The notes: generated from the letters alone by a model not told the origin. A stretch of DNA of 64,000 nucleotides from Stenotrophomonas tumulicola (GCF_014117215.1 NZ_JACGXS010000013.1:1-64000); one strand, 5' to 3'. Shown: positions 8,752-18,146, counted from the stretch's first letter. Numbers and translations are program-made.

Positions 8752-9879
8752 TTAGGCAAGCGTGGCGTCAACGCGCTTCCACATCTCAGCTACCAGAGAC
8801 TTTTGGGTCTCCACATGTCCTTCTATGATTTCCGTCGCTTTCTCTATTTGCCCAGGCTGGAGGAGAAGTCGCACTTTGTCAGCGATCGAGCCGGCTACTT
8901 GGGGGTCTGCCAGAAGGTCTGCCGAGCCATAGTCTGCAAGTAGCTCTTCATATTTGTGAGACCAACCCATGGCTACAACGGGAATGCCTTGGGATAGAGC
9001 GCTGACCAGCCCATGAAAACGGGAGCTAATGACGATGGAGCATTTCCCGATGACGTACTTGATCTCCAGCGCATCATCTGTTCGGAGGATCTCCAAAGCG
9101 TTTCCAAGCTTCTGATTGACCAACTCTGCGAGACGCAAGTCGGCGGCACCCTCATGCAAAAGTAGAAAGGGATTCATCCCGTTCTCCAGCAGTGTTTGAA
9201 CAGCCTCTGTAAGGCCTACGACGTATGCTTCCTCCGATATGCGTCCCATCTGGATCATCTTGCTGTTCGGGATCACGCACGGCCTGCCTGCGAAGGCCTC
9301 TCTTCCAGGGTACGAAGGGACCTTGACGAGGTTGGTGAAGTCGGGCGACTTGAAAGCTTTTCCCGGACTGACTTTCTCGAGGTGGGAGAAAGACTGATTG
9401 TCTCGCGCGAAGACGAGATCGGCATGTTCAAGGATCGTCGCCATTTCCGAGCGGATAGCGTCACTTGTGAAGGGGCCAAAGGCTTGAGGGAGCAAGATGA
9501 CCTTCTTTCCCGCCGCCTTCCATTTGCGCAAACGCTTACCCAAGCGTTCGCGCGCCTTGCGCGCGCCCCACTGGTCACCATAGGCAAAGCCCGAGGCATC
9601 GATGATCGTGTTGATCTCGCTGTCAAGGACCAGGCCGAACTTGCGGCGCAAGGTGCGTGGGATAAGTCGGAAGATCCAGGACGCATCTACTGCGCGGCCC
9701 CGGACTTCGAAGCTCGTTTTTTGCCACAGGCCGTAGCGCGCACGTCCAACGTATCCCGTATTCGGCTCGACGACAAACATACTGGGATGCTCGGACTCGA
9801 AGTGCTGAAGAACCGAATGCAGCATGAGTTCGGCCCCCTTGTTTGGGATACCAATGCCTTTGATCTCGATGACTTTCAT
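8752..9879 (-). CDS. Polysaccharide pyruvyl transferase family protein (WcaK/CsaB type)
   Basis: This 375-residue protein matches the PF04230 pattern: an N-terminal GIGIPNKGAELMLHSVLQHF, a mid-region LLPQAFGPFTSD, and the C-terminal ISSRFHGLVSALSQGIPVVA with the conserved Arg-Phe-His. Known members add pyruvate ketals to exopolysaccharide sugars from phosphoenolpyruvate. It overlaps the nitroreductase-like gene upstream by 4 bases, which suggests the two products work together. Pyruvylation adds negative charge to the polymer. Members of the family differ in activity, so the reaction is an inference. Confidence 0.85.
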   Translation of the reverse strand: MKVIEIKGIGIPNKGAELMLHSVLQHFESEHPSMFVVEPNTGYVGRARYGLWQKTSFEVRGRAVDASWIFRLIPRTLRRKFGLVLDSEINTIIDASGFAYGDQWGARKARERLGKRLRKWKAAGKKVILLPQAFGPFTSDAIRSEMATILEHADLVFARDNQSFSHLEKVSPGKAFKSPDFTNLVKVPSYPGREAFAGRPCVIPNSKMIQMGRISEEAYVVGLTEAVQTLLENGMNPFLLLHEGAADLRLAELVNQKLGNALEILRTDDALEIKYVIGKCSIVISSRFHGLVSALSQGIPVVAMGWSHKYEELLADYGSADLLADPQVAGSIADKVRLLLQPGQIEKATEIIEGHVETQKSLVAEMWKRVDATLA

Positions 9880-11000
9880 TGCGCGGGATTCCGTTCGGAT
9901 TGGGCGGGGGCAGGCGGCGACGGCTCCTCAAAGTTATAGCGTCGCATGATCGAAAGGCTCTTCTTGGTCGAGTTGGCGACCATGCCTTCGGCGTCTGGGT
10001 AACCCAGGGCGACCAACATGATGGGCCGCTCATCGGGCTGAAGATCCAACAACTTCTGCATCTTCTGCTCACGGTCCTCAATATCTGGCCAATTGATGCA
10101 GCAAGAACCCAAGCCTTGGACCTCTAGGGCATAAACGAACGACATTATCGCAAGAGAGCCATCAATGTAGATGAGATGACGATCGCGCTCACTGAAGTAG
10201 TTTCGCTGTTTGCCTATCACAACCGCCAAGGCCGGAACCTGATGCCCGAAGCCCGATGTCCCCATGGGTAGCTTGATAATCTTGGAGACGAGGTCTGGGT
10301 TGTCAAAGACGCGAAACTCAAACGGTTGGCGGTTGCAGGCGCTTGGTGAATATGCTGCGACTTCAATTGCCTTGTCAATCAGGTGCCTGGGCACGGCGTC
10401 GGGCATGAACCACCGGACCGAGCGGCGATATTCTGCCAACTTGAGAAGCTGCTCATAGCTAACGGTTGGTTGCTCACTGCGCGAGCGCAGATATGGTGTC
10501 CGCGGATGAGGGTCTGCAGTGTGCAGAATGGACGCCGTGGTCTGTGAAACGACCTCGCGCAATGGATCGATTATGGCGTGTTGGGGAGTAATTGACATGT
10601 ACTCTTCGAGCACATCACGCGCCCAAAGCAGCTCATTGATCTCGGCACCGGCGTTGGCCGCGCGCGAATATGCAAGTACCGTTTCCTTGATGTAGTCAAG
10701 GCCAAATGGAAGGCGCCTGGGCCGCATTAGAAGGCCCTTTTCAAGTCGATGGACATTGCGGCGCAAGAGACTGGTATTGCCAGACGGGTTCCGCAATGAT
10801 TCAAGATACCGGCGGCGTCCATGTAGAACCGCGCGATGCTCGCGGCCAAAGTTGCCCTGAAGCGCATAATACAGATTGGAAAGCGGGCGACTCCCAGCAG
10901 CGAGGCGGGCAGCTGACGAGTCGACGGTTCCAATGATCCACTTTATGGTGCGCTTTACGGGTCGCAGTGCGGCCTTTATCCTGCTTGACGATGTTGTCAT
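9876..11000 (-). CDS. Nitroreductase-family protein in the polysaccharide operon
   Basis: This 374-residue protein has an N-terminal extension of about 170 residues, then a nitroreductase fold. YRRSVRWFMPDAVPRHLIDKAIE and YSPSACNRQPFEFRVF form the FMN-binding N-terminal blocks, and GLGSCCINWPD and LVALGYPDAE are the later FMN-contact blocks. It should bind FMN and use NAD(P)H, but the substrate is unknown. The family is otherwise known for flavin reduction and detoxification. Its 4-base overlaps with both the flippase and the pyruvyl transferase genes argue for a role in glycan building or modification. The long N-terminal extension has no motif I recognise. Confidence 0.85.
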   Translation of the reverse strand: MTTSSSRIKAALRPVKRTIKWIIGTVDSSAARLAAGSRPLSNLYYALQGNFGREHRAVLHGRRRYLESLRNPSGNTSLLRRNVHRLEKGLLMRPRRLPFGLDYIKETVLAYSRAANAGAEINELLWARDVLEEYMSITPQHAIIDPLREVVSQTTASILHTADPHPRTPYLRSRSEQPTVSYEQLLKLAEYRRSVRWFMPDAVPRHLIDKAIEVAAYSPSACNRQPFEFRVFDNPDLVSKIIKLPMGTSGFGHQVPALAVVIGKQRNYFSERDRHLIYIDGSLAIMSFVYALEVQGLGSCCINWPDIEDREQKMQKLLDLQPDERPIMLVALGYPDAEGMVANSTKKSLSIMRRYNFEEPSPPAPAQSERNPAQ

Positions 11001-12478
11001 TTCTTAATCATCCGTAGCATGGTGTAGTAGTCCTTGAGCGTCTTCTTGCCGCCGGGAAGTAGTAATACGGCAACCAGAAAGAGGGCAAGGAAGACTGCGG
11101 CGGAGGAACCCAATTGGATCCAATTGGAGGCGGTCATCACCAAATATTGGGTGGAAATGAAAGCCCCGATTGCGGCCACTATCGTTGCCGTCAGCGGAAT
11201 GGCTATTGAGGAGAAGAAGTCTAATGGCCTTAACGGTGTCTCTCTGAAAAAGTAGACCAGAGATGGATAGAGAATCAGGTAGTTTGCAATAGCGTATGCA
11301 AGCGCCACGCCTGTCGGGCCCCAACTCACTCCGATGAGAAATGCCACGCTGACTACAGCAGCATTAACGATCCCCCATGCCAGATAGAGCCTTGTCTGTC
11401 CCAGGCTCAAAAGCACAAGGCCCCTTAAGCTGGCGACGGGCTGAATGAATCCTGTTATCCCTAAAAGGGCAAATATAGGTGCGACAGCGATCCATTGTTT
11501 GCCGAGCGCGATGCTAACTACATTTTCTGAATTGATTATCAGGAACGCCATGAGTGGCATGGAGAGGAATGCAAGCAGTGACGCGATTCTGCAGTAGAAA
11601 GTTCGAAACTCCGCCGGATTATGTTGTAGGCGGCTGAGGACAGGAAATGCAATTGCATTGATCGGCGCCCTGAGGCTGCTGATCGGAAGCATCATCATTT
11701 GGTAGGCGCGACTATAATGGCCAAGAGATTCCGCTCCCCATACGCGGCCGATGAGTACGCTATCGAGATTTCGATGGAAATAGTTCACGAGTTCAAAAGC
11801 AGTTACATTTGCGCCGAATCCGAGTAGCTCTCTGATGCCTCCTGTCCTTTTGGGCATGCTGGGTCTGAATTTCGATCCTTTCAGGTACATCAACGTGGTT
11901 AGAGCAGCGCCCAGCACGGTTCCCCAGGCCAGAGACCAGAAGCCCTGATCAAACAGGGCAAGAGTGATTGAAACGACAAGCGTGAGCAGCGCGCCTGCGA
12001 CATCTCCTGCTACCTTTGGCCCAAAGCGTAACTCTCGCTGCATCAGTGCCGAGTGCTGGGCACCAATGCTAGAGATTACGAAGGTAGTCGCGAGCAGAAG
12101 GGTCACCGGTTGCAACTCAGGCCGATCGTAGAACCATGCAATCAATGGCGCAGAGGCCATGGTCAGCAGGGTTAGTAGCCCTCCGGCAGCCACGTTTAAC
12201 CAGAAAAGTGCATTGGTATGTTCGTCAGAGAGCTCCCCCTTTTGGATCGAGGCTGCAGACAAGCCCATATCCCGGAAGAGTCCCATGAACGCAGTGATCG
12301 CCGTGATCATTGCGATGATGCCGAAATCATCAGGCGCGAGGAGCCGTGAAAGCACGACGATGGAGCAGATCTGGATCATGATCGTGCTCAGTCGCGCTGC
12401 CATGGAGATTGCGCCGCCGCGAACCGCCTTCTTCTTTAAGTCGGTGGTGGTCTCTTCTGTGGACATTCTGGTTGTCAA
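10997..12478 (-). CDS. Wzx-type polysaccharide flippase (MOP superfamily)
   Basis: This 493-residue membrane protein is predicted to flip undecaprenyl-linked repeat units to the periplasm. It has a polysaccharide-synthase-type N terminus, [20 protein letters not shown], followed by [20 protein letters not shown], and about 12-14 helices in all. [28 protein letters not shown] (residues about 225-252) is the middle loop typical of WzxC/AmsL-like exporters. It overlaps ugd upstream and the nitroreductase-like gene downstream by 4 bases each. With the Wzy-like gene and the Wzc-like kinase it completes most of a Wzx/Wzy pathway; the priming transferase and outer-membrane exporter are not in this window. 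Confidence 0.9.
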   Translation of the reverse strand: MTTRMSTEETTTDLKKKAVRGGAISMAARLSTIMIQICSIVVLSRLLAPDDFGIIAMITAITAFMGLFRDMGLSAASIQKGELSDEHTNALFWLNVAAGGLLTLLTMASAPLIAWFYDRPELQPVTLLLATTFVISSIGAQHSALMQRELRFGPKVAGDVAGALLTLVVSITLALFDQGFWSLAWGTVLGAALTTLMYLKGSKFRPSMPKRTGGIRELLGFGANVTAFELVNYFHRNLDSVLIGRVWGAESLGHYSRAYQMMMLPISSLRAPINAIAFPVLSRLQHNPAEFRTFYCRIASLLAFLSMPLMAFLIINSENVVSIALGKQWIAVAPIFALLGITGFIQPVASLRGLVLLSLGQTRLYLAWGIVNAAVVSVAFLIGVSWGPTGVALAYAIANYLILYPSLVYFFRETPLRPLDFFSSIAIPLTATIVAAIGAFISTQYLVMTASNWIQLGSSAAVFLALFLVAVLLLPGGKKTLKDYYTMLRMIKK

Positions 12479-13641
12479 TCCGCGCCGAAAAGATCGCGGG
12501 TGTAAACCTTGTTCCGGACATCGTGTAGGTCTGGTGTAACACGATTGGCGACGATTATGTCCGCCTGCTCTTTGAAGGAGGCAAGGTCATTGACTACACG
12601 TGAGCGATAAAAATCGCCGGTCGTGAGGACTGGCTCATGAACAATCACCTCGATTCCCTTTGCTTTGACGCGCTTCATGACGCCTTGAATTGCAGACGCA
12701 CGGAAGTTGTCGGAACCGGATTTCATTACTAGGCGATAGACACCAACAATCTTGGGGCTGCGACGAATGATTTCGTCTGCGATGAAGTCCTTGCGAGTGC
12801 GATTGGACTCCACAATCGCGTGTATCAAATTTTGAGGAACTTCTTTGTAGTTAGCCAGCAACTGCTTGGTGTCCTTCGGCAGGCAATAGCCGCCGTACCC
12901 GAATGATGGGTTGTTGTAATGCCCGCCAATGCGCGGATCCAAGCTGACGCCTTCGATGATCTGGCGTGTATCCATTCCATGCGCGGACGCATATGTATCC
13001 AGTTCGTTGAAGTACGCAACACGCATAGCCAGGTAGGTATTCGCGAATAGTTTGATCGCCTCGGCTTCAGTCGCATCGGTGAACAGCACCGGTACGTCCT
13101 TGCGGATGGCACCTTCCTTCAGTAATTCAGCAAACACTGCCGCCCGGTCGGAGCGTTCGCCCACGATGATCCGGCTGGGGTGCAGATTGTCATATAGCGC
13201 CTTGCCTTCACGCAGGAACTCCGGCGAGAAGATGATGTTCTCGGTGTTGAAGCGCTTGCGCAACTCCGCAGTGCAACCAACTGGCACGGTGGACTTGATG
13301 ATCATTACCGCATCCGGGTTGATCTCCAGCACGTCTCGGATCACCGATTCCACCGAGCCGGTATTGAAATAGTTGGTCTGGGGGTCGTAATCGGTCGGCG
13401 TGGCGATGATCACGAAGGCCGCGCCTTCGTAAGCCTGTCGACGATCCAGCGTGGCCACCAGGTTCAACGTTTTGTTGGCCAGGAAATCCTCGATTTCCCG
13501 ATCTTCAAGTGGCGCCTGTCGAGTGTTGATCTTCTCGACCCGCTCAGCATTGATATCAAATGCAACAACTTGGTGGTGCTGGGACAACAGAACCGCATTG
13601 GACAGGCCTACATAGCCTGTCCCGGCCACGGCAATCTTCAT
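12475..13641 (-). CDS. ugd: UDP-glucose 6-dehydrogenase
   Basis: Ugd oxidises UDP-glucose to UDP-glucuronate with two NAD+. The 388-residue protein starts [19 protein letters not shown] with the GxGYVG dinucleotide site. It contains IIKSTVPVG and [15 protein letters not shown], where substrate loops lie. The catalytic-cysteine block is [16 protein letters not shown], with Cys in GGYCLPKD. The length fits the short Ugd form found in enteric and Klebsiella capsule loci. As first gene of the minus-strand operon it implies a glucuronic acid, or a derived sugar, in the polymer. Its start at 13639-13641 is preceded by a long untranslated region. Confidence 0.95.
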   Translation of the reverse strand: MKIAVAGTGYVGLSNAVLLSQHHQVVAFDINAERVEKINTRQAPLEDREIEDFLANKTLNLVATLDRRQAYEGAAFVIIATPTDYDPQTNYFNTGSVESVIRDVLEINPDAVMIIKSTVPVGCTAELRKRFNTENIIFSPEFLREGKALYDNLHPSRIIVGERSDRAAVFAELLKEGAIRKDVPVLFTDATEAEAIKLFANTYLAMRVAYFNELDTYASAHGMDTRQIIEGVSLDPRIGGHYNNPSFGYGGYCLPKDTKQLLANYKEVPQNLIHAIVESNRTRKDFIADEIIRRSPKIVGVYRLVMKSGSDNFRASAIQGVMKRVKAKGIEVIVHEPVLTTGDFYRSRVVNDLASFKEQADIIVANRVTPDLHDVRNKVYTRDLFGAD

Positions 13642-14365
13642 TGAGGGGATCCTTGTATCTCAAGCGCGCTGTAGGTGAAGGACGGGGGCGGCGCATCCAG
13701 CAAGCATGCGCTTCCCCTCAAGCGCGCTACTGTTCGCCGCCCCACAATGATATGGAACTCAGTCCGCAAGACCGACTTGTGGGGGCCATTCCTGCAGGCG
13801 TAGGGGATCGTACTACAAGAGGGCGGGCAATTTCCCACACGGATGTCGGGGAGAATCGAGGGACTCATGCTGGGCGGTACCCACCAGCGGCCCCGGCGCT
13901 CAAGGCCAATAGCAAAGCCTCCCTGTGCATCATTCCGCTGCTCCTTCAGTCGTATTGATCCTCACAAACGTGAGGCTGCACCCAATCCCTGTCACGGCTC
14001 CCTGCGGTGGCAGTTGGGGGCGGGGATGATAACAGCGAAGGACGGCGGGAGGTGTTGCTGGGGAGCTAGTGCTACTGATGCATCTTCACGCCCTGAATCC
14101 GAATCGCATCGTACTTTACCCATCGCGTCGGAGCATGCTTAGGGTCGCGCGGGCGATGCGATCCGCGTAGACTGACGCGCTCGGCAATAGTTAAGAATCG
14201 CCAAGTCATTGATAAGTAAAGGCCTGGGCTCGCTCCTAAGACCTGCTTTCGCTTATCGAGACATCGTTTTGGTTGCCGGAAAGTGTACCGATGACTGCCT
14301 TGCTGTAGAAATTTGACCGAGCAGCCAGACGCCAAGTTGGGCTGTTCCTGAATTAAGTGGAAGCG
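13642..14365. other. 724-bp divergent intergenic region between ugd and the BY-kinase gene
   Basis: No gene with believable composition was found here; the short open frames look like chance. The region must hold the promoters of the ugd operon and of the kinase gene. A direct repeat TCAAGCGCGCT occurs at 13660-13670 and 13719-13729, on the ugd side. I could not identify a -35/-10 pair with confidence, and no JUMPStart/ops element was recognised. Confidence 0.5.
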
Positions 14366-16591
14366 ATGACAAAACAAACGGATTCACGTGCGGTCAGCAG
14401 GGATGATGAGATCGATCTGCGGGAACTGCTTGGTGTTCTCATAGATCGGAAGTGGTTGATCATCGGTACCACCGCGGTGTTTCTCATCGTGGGTGCGTTG
14501 TATGCGCTGCTGGCTTCGCCAGTGTATCGGGCGCAATCCATGGTCCAGGTCGAATCAAAATTGCCGGCCATCCCAGGCATTTCCGATCTTGCTTCCATGG
14601 GCAGCACAACCAGTGCCGCTGCGACCACTGAGGTCGCGCTGCTGACTTCACGGACTGTCATAGGGACGGCCGTGGATCAGTTGCAGTTGGACATCGTTGC
14701 AACGCCGCGTCGCTTTCCGATTCTTGGCAACTATTTCGCGCGTCGGTTTGAGCCTGAGACTCCAGATGCGGTTGCGCCTCCGCGCTTCGGGGCGAGCAGC
14801 TATGGTTGGGGCGGCGAGTCGCTGCAGATTCATCGTCTTGAGGTGCCGAATGAACTCATTGGTGCGCCGTTGGTGCTGCAGTCGGGCGCTGCCGGCAGCT
14901 TTGTGCTGTACAACGATGACGGCGAAGAGATTCTCCGCGGGCAGGCAGGCAAATCTGCCACAGGCCAAGGCGTGACTTTGGATGTGTTGGCGTTGCGAGC
15001 CAACCCGGATACCCGGTTTGATCTGGTCAAGCTGCGTCGCTTTGATGTGGTCTCCCAATTGCAGCAGACTGTACAAGCGGCTGAGCAGGGCAAGGAGTCT
15101 GGCATTCTGCAGCTCGGCTATGAGAACGAAGATCCAGTCGCTGCCGAGGCGGTAGTTGCCCGAGTTGCCGATGCTTATGTCCGCCAGAACGTGGAGCGCA
15201 GCTCGGCCGAAGCGGCGTCACAGCTGGAGTTCGTCAAGGAGCAATTGCCGGTGATCCGCCGCCAGGTGGAAGAGGCTCAGGTGGCGATGACCGCCTACCA
15301 GTCCAAGGCAAACTCCGTGGATATCACCATGCAGACCAAGGGGCTGCTGGATCAGGAAGTGGCAGTGGAGGCCAGCATCCAGCAGTTGCGCCTGAAGCAG
15401 GCGGAGATGGATCGTAGTTTCACCCGCGAACATCCGGCTTATCGGGCGCTCCTCTCGCAGATTTCCAGTCTGGAAGGGCGCAAGGCTGGCTTCCAGCGTG
15501 ATGTTGGCAACCTGCCCGACACCCAGCAGGAACTGCTGCGCTTGACCCGCGATCTGCAGGTCAGCAATGAGATGTACACCGCGTTGCTCAATCAGGCCCA
15601 ACAACTGGACGTGGCGCGTGCGGGTGCGGTGGGTAACGTACGGATTGTCGATCCGGCCGCGGTAGACATTGCCAACCCGGTGAAGCCGCGCAAGGCGCTG
15701 ATCGTGGCTATCGCCACGCTGCTCGGTGCCTTCTTCTCCGTCGCTTTCGTCTTGCTTCAGCGCATGCTCAACCCGGGTATCGAAGATCCCGCGGACATCG
15801 AAGAACTCGGCTTGCCGATCTACGCCGCCATCCCGCTCAGCGTGTCCAGTGCCATGCCCAAGCTGCGCAAGGGTAAGCACGGCACCCGCGTGGTGGCCGA
15901 CGGCCGCCAGCATCTCTTGGCAGTCACTGATCCGGCGGATCCCGCCGTGGAAGCCCTGCGCAGCCTGCGGACCAGCCTTCATTTCGCGATGCTGGAAGCC
16001 AAGAACAACGTCCTGGCCATCTCTGGTCCGCGTCCCGGCGTGGGCAAGACCTTCGTGTCCGGCAACCTTGCTGCGGTGATTGCCCAGGCGGGCCAGCGCG
16101 TGCTGGTGATCGATGCGGACATGCGCAAGGGCACCCTGCATAAGATTTTGGGCACCTCCAACCAGAACGGACTTTCAGACGTGCTGGGCGGCAAGCTTGC
16201 GGTAGAGGCAGCGATTCATGCGTTGCCAGGCCAGGAGAACATGCACTACATGGTGCGTGGCGACGTTCCGCCCAACCCGGCAGAACTGCTGATGCACCCA
16301 CGCTTCCAGCAGATGCTGGAGTCGCTGTCGCAGCAGTACGATCTGGTGATCGTGGATACGCCGCCGATCCTGGCCGTTACCGATGCTGCGCTGGTGTCGA
16401 CCCATGCAGGCTCCACCTTGTTGGTCACCCGCTTTGGCGTGAACCAGGCGAAGGAGATCCTGCTGACCATGCAGCGCTTTGAGCAGAACGGCGTGCAGGT
16501 GAAGGGCGCCATCTTCAACGCGGTTGAGAAGCGCGCTACCGGCTATTACAGCTATGGCTACTACGAGTACGCTTCGGACGACAAAGGCTGA
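14366..16591 (+). CDS. Polysaccharide chain-length regulator / tyrosine autokinase (Wzc type)
   Basis: This 741-residue inner-membrane protein would control polymer length and export by cycles of tyrosine phosphorylation. An N-terminal Wzz domain is flanked by helices, DRKWLIIGTTAVFLIVGALY near residue 30 and ALIVAIATLLGAFFSVAFVL near residue 440. A coiled periplasmic region lies between them, with the PxxP-type proline block NPVKPRKA before the second helix. The cytoplasmic kinase has Walker A SGPRPGVGKTFVSGNLA, Walker A' VLVIDADMRKG and Walker B DLVIVDTPPIL. The tail GYYSYGYYEYASDD is the tyrosine cluster that is autophosphorylated. ATG 14366 is chosen because GGAAG precedes it; an upstream in-frame GTG at 14357 is less likely. 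Confidence 0.93.
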   Translation: MTKQTDSRAVSRDDEIDLRELLGVLIDRKWLIIGTTAVFLIVGALYALLASPVYRAQSMVQVESKLPAIPGISDLASMGSTTSAAATTEVALLTSRTVIGTAVDQLQLDIVATPRRFPILGNYFARRFEPETPDAVAPPRFGASSYGWGGESLQIHRLEVPNELIGAPLVLQSGAAGSFVLYNDDGEEILRGQAGKSATGQGVTLDVLALRANPDTRFDLVKLRRFDVVSQLQQTVQAAEQGKESGILQLGYENEDPVAAEAVVARVADAYVRQNVERSSAEAASQLEFVKEQLPVIRRQVEEAQVAMTAYQSKANSVDITMQTKGLLDQEVAVEASIQQLRLKQAEMDRSFTREHPAYRALLSQISSLEGRKAGFQRDVGNLPDTQQELLRLTRDLQVSNEMYTALLNQAQQLDVARAGAVGNVRIVDPAAVDIANPVKPRKALIVAIATLLGAFFSVAFVLLQRMLNPGIEDPADIEELGLPIYAAIPLSVSSAMPKLRKGKHGTRVVADGRQHLLAVTDPADPAVEALRSLRTSLHFAMLEAKNNVLAISGPRPGVGKTFVSGNLAAVIAQAGQRVLVIDADMRKGTLHKILGTSNQNGLSDVLGGKLAVEAAIHALPGQENMHYMVRGDVPPNPAELLMHPRFQQMLESLSQQYDLVIVDTPPILAVTDAALVSTHAGSTLLVTRFGVNQAKEILLTMQRFEQNGVQVKGAIFNAVEKRATGYYSYGYYEYASDDKG

Positions 16592-16617
16592 GGCCTGCGT
16601 TTGATCTGGTATTGAGG

Positions 16618-16645
16618 GGCCCGGTGCATTGCACCGGGCCTTTTC
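16618..16645 (+). terminator. Intrinsic terminator of the BY-kinase gene
   Basis: GGCCCGGTGC (16618-16627) pairs perfectly with GCACCGGGCC (16631-16640) around a three-base loop, followed by TTTTCGTTT. It lies 27 bases after the stop codon. This is a textbook rho-independent terminator. Confidence 0.9.
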
Positions 16646-16670
16646 GTTTGTGGGGCCCGTGGGGCGGAAG

Positions 16671-16712
16671 CAGCGGGGCATGGCCCCGGTAGTGACGGGC
16701 CATGCCCGTCAC
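16671..16712. repeat. REP pair, GTAGTGACGGGC type with a CAGCGGGGC half
   Basis: A CAGCGGGGC-ATGGCCCC palindrome runs directly into GTAGTGACGGGC and its arm GCCCGTCAC (16689-16712). These are the GTAG-headed REP elements found in hundreds of copies in Stenotrophomonas. The pair sits just beyond the terminator. Confidence 0.85.
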
Positions 16713-16752
16713 CGGCAGGTCATCGCCAGGAGCAGCGGGTCATGACCTCGTG

Positions 16753-17154
16753 TTACAGCGCCCCGCTCATGCCCTCATCCACCGCATCGAACAACTCCCG
16801 GCCAGCCATCAGCAGCCCTTCCACCAGGTGCACGCCAAGCACGGGCTCGTTGGTGTCGTCTTCCCGGCAGTGATGCGCCGCTTCCAGGATCTGCATGATG
16901 GCGCCCAGCCCGGCGAGCTTGCGGCTGATCGAGGCCGCCTCATCCAGCCGGCTGGCGGATGCCCGCTTTCCTCCGGGACGCGTGTTGCCCCTCCGGTCGC
17001 CGAAGAGATCCACCACACGGTCGCTGGTAGCCTCCATGCCATCTTGGCCGGCCAGGATGCGGTCGAGCTTGCTGACGAAATGAGGTGAGAGGTCGTGAAT
17101 GGCATCGCCTATGAGGGCCTGCAGGCGCTCACTGGCGGGGGTGGGATCGGTCAT
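16753..17154 (-). CDS. Small hypothetical protein (133 aa)
   Basis: The product starts MTDPTPASERLQALIGDAIH and is mostly amphipathic helix, with no signal peptide, membrane segment or catalytic motif that I recognise. The ATG at 17152-17154 is chosen over a longer open frame because a GAGGG lies eight bases upstream and the sequence before it has no coding character. The C-terminal half (RLDEAASISRKLAGLGAIMQ and onward) resembles small, helical, DUF-type proteins of proteobacteria. I cannot name a family. A strongly self-complementary stretch lies about 56 bases upstream and could be its leader RNA. Confidence 0.65.
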   Translation of the reverse strand: MTDPTPASERLQALIGDAIHDLSPHFVSKLDRILAGQDGMEATSDRVVDLFGDRRGNTRPGGKRASASRLDEAASISRKLAGLGAIMQILEAAHHCREDDTNEPVLGVHLVEGLLMAGRELFDAVDEGMSGAL

Positions 17155-17209
17155 CGGTAGCCCTCGGCATCTCGTGGAGGCCACCTGCGCCGTGGCGCAA
17201 GGTGGCGGA

Positions 17210-17408
17210 CGATGCGGGTTGGCGTACCGGAAAATTTTCGTCCAAAAACCGGCGGATCGGGAAAACGATCCCCGCGCATCGCCCGCCATGTAACCGGCAA
17301 GGCAATGCATTCTCCGCCGTGCCCAATGGGCGACAACAGAGCCGAACGGACGAAAATTGATCGGGACGCCAATCCCGGCTGGCGCTGAATGCGCCAGCCC
17401 AACCATCG
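17210..17408. ncRNA. Candidate structured RNA (cis leader or small RNA), about 199 nt
   Basis: The core stem AATTTTCGTCC (17233-17243) with GGACGAAAATT (17348-17358) has 11 perfect pairs. It is extended outward by CCG (17227-17229) with CGG (17362-17364), and by GGCGT (17221-17225) with ACGCC (17366-17370). An outer helix of CGAT plus GGTTGG (17210-17222) pairs with CCAACC plus ATCG (17399-17408), but it shares two G bases with the previous stem, so the two compete there. Local hairpins lie inside: GGATCG/CGATCC (17254-17271) and CTGGCGC/GCGCCAG (17379-17397). Read on the minus strand it would be the leader of the 133-aa gene; on the plus strand, a free RNA. No known riboswitch was recognised. 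Confidence 0.45.
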
Positions 17409-17495
17409 TGCGCAGGATTTCCGCCCGCGTACATGAGGAAATGTGCGGTTTTGCTGTGGGATGTGAGTGGGGGAGTGCGAAACCAACGGCTCCCC

Positions 17496-17507
17496 GATGA
17501 CGTCATC
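17496..17507. promoter_or_regulatory. Perfect 12-bp palindrome GATGACGTCATC
   Basis: GATGACGTCATC reads the same on both strands. It lies in the roughly 600-bp gap before the small-protein cluster and could be a dimeric repressor or activator site. No regulator was assigned. Apart from this palindrome and the structured stretch, I see nothing else in 17155-17754. Confidence 0.3.
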
Positions 17508-17754
17508 CTGCGTAGGCCATCACGAGGCCCGAGGCACCAGGCGGGTGATCCGTTCCGTCAGTGCGGTGGGGTAGGGAGCGCTTATATGGGACGTGCGTCA
17601 AAGAGCTGACGAACTATCATTTGCGCTGGCCAAAAAATGTGATACGGTTCACAAAAGGGAATAACGTAATGACGGTAATCTGGCACTGAGCCGTTCGGTG
17701 TGGTGTTTTTCGCACTTGGCGGGTCCCCCCTCTCCCCCGATCTGGTAGCGCGCC

Positions 17755-17910
17755 ATGAACCTTATTTTCAGCCTGCTGCAAGTTGCGGCAATCTTTGCTT
17801 GTGTCATTGGCCTGGCCCAATTCAGTGTATGGGCGTGGCAGAAGCAGAAGCGCCATAGCCGGATGGGCCACCAGACCCGCACCGTCACCCAGCACGTCCC
17901 TGGAAGCTGA
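17755..17910 (+). CDS. Small membrane protein (51 aa)
   Basis: The frame encodes MNLIFSLLQVAAIFACVIGL and then a basic tail (WQKQKRHSRMGHQTRT). This gives one clear transmembrane helix (residues about 4-25) with a positively charged C terminus that should stay in the cytoplasm. It is too short for most gene finders. Its stop is only eight bases before the start of the next small gene, whose GAGG ribosome site overlaps this end, so the two are probably co-translated. The function is unknown. Confidence 0.5.
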   Translation: MNLIFSLLQVAAIFACVIGLAQFSVWAWQKQKRHSRMGHQTRTVTQHVPGS

Positions 17911-17918
17911 GGCCTGCC

Positions 17919-18146
17919 ATGCATGGGGAACCGCCCTCTTCGCGACGCACCGCGCACGATCAGGACAAATGCCTGCACCGTTTCTCTTATGCATTCAGGA
18001 AGGTGCGCGGCTGGCACGTAGGGCCAGTGCAGGCAGGCTGGCTGGCGCTGCGTTACGGGTTGACCGGCGATACCGGTCGCTTCCGTTCGCACGCCGGCTG
18101 GCGCGTTTCCCGGCTGCGCCGGGGGCATAGCGACGAAGACGAGTGA
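17919..18146 (+). CDS. Small basic protein, first of two tandem paralogues (75 aa)
   Basis: The product carries the block RFSYAFRKVRGWHV and then LTGDTGRFRSHAGWRVSRLR. Over 47 ungapped residues it matches the next small gene at 31 identical positions, and most differences are conservative. That pattern is good evidence that both are real proteins. TGAGG lies just before the ATG at 17919. There is no signal peptide or membrane helix. The aromatic and arginine-rich content suggests nucleic-acid or membrane-surface binding, but no family was recognised. Confidence 0.65.
   Translation: MHGEPPSSRRTAHDQDKCLHRFSYAFRKVRGWHVGPVQAGWLALRYGLTGDTGRFRSHAGWRVSRLRRGHSDEDE

Noticed and set aside
13642-14365. 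Small frames and a possible tRNA in the ugd/kinase gap
   Set aside because: No frame has coding composition or a ribosome site, and no cloverleaf arms or T-loop consensus were seen.
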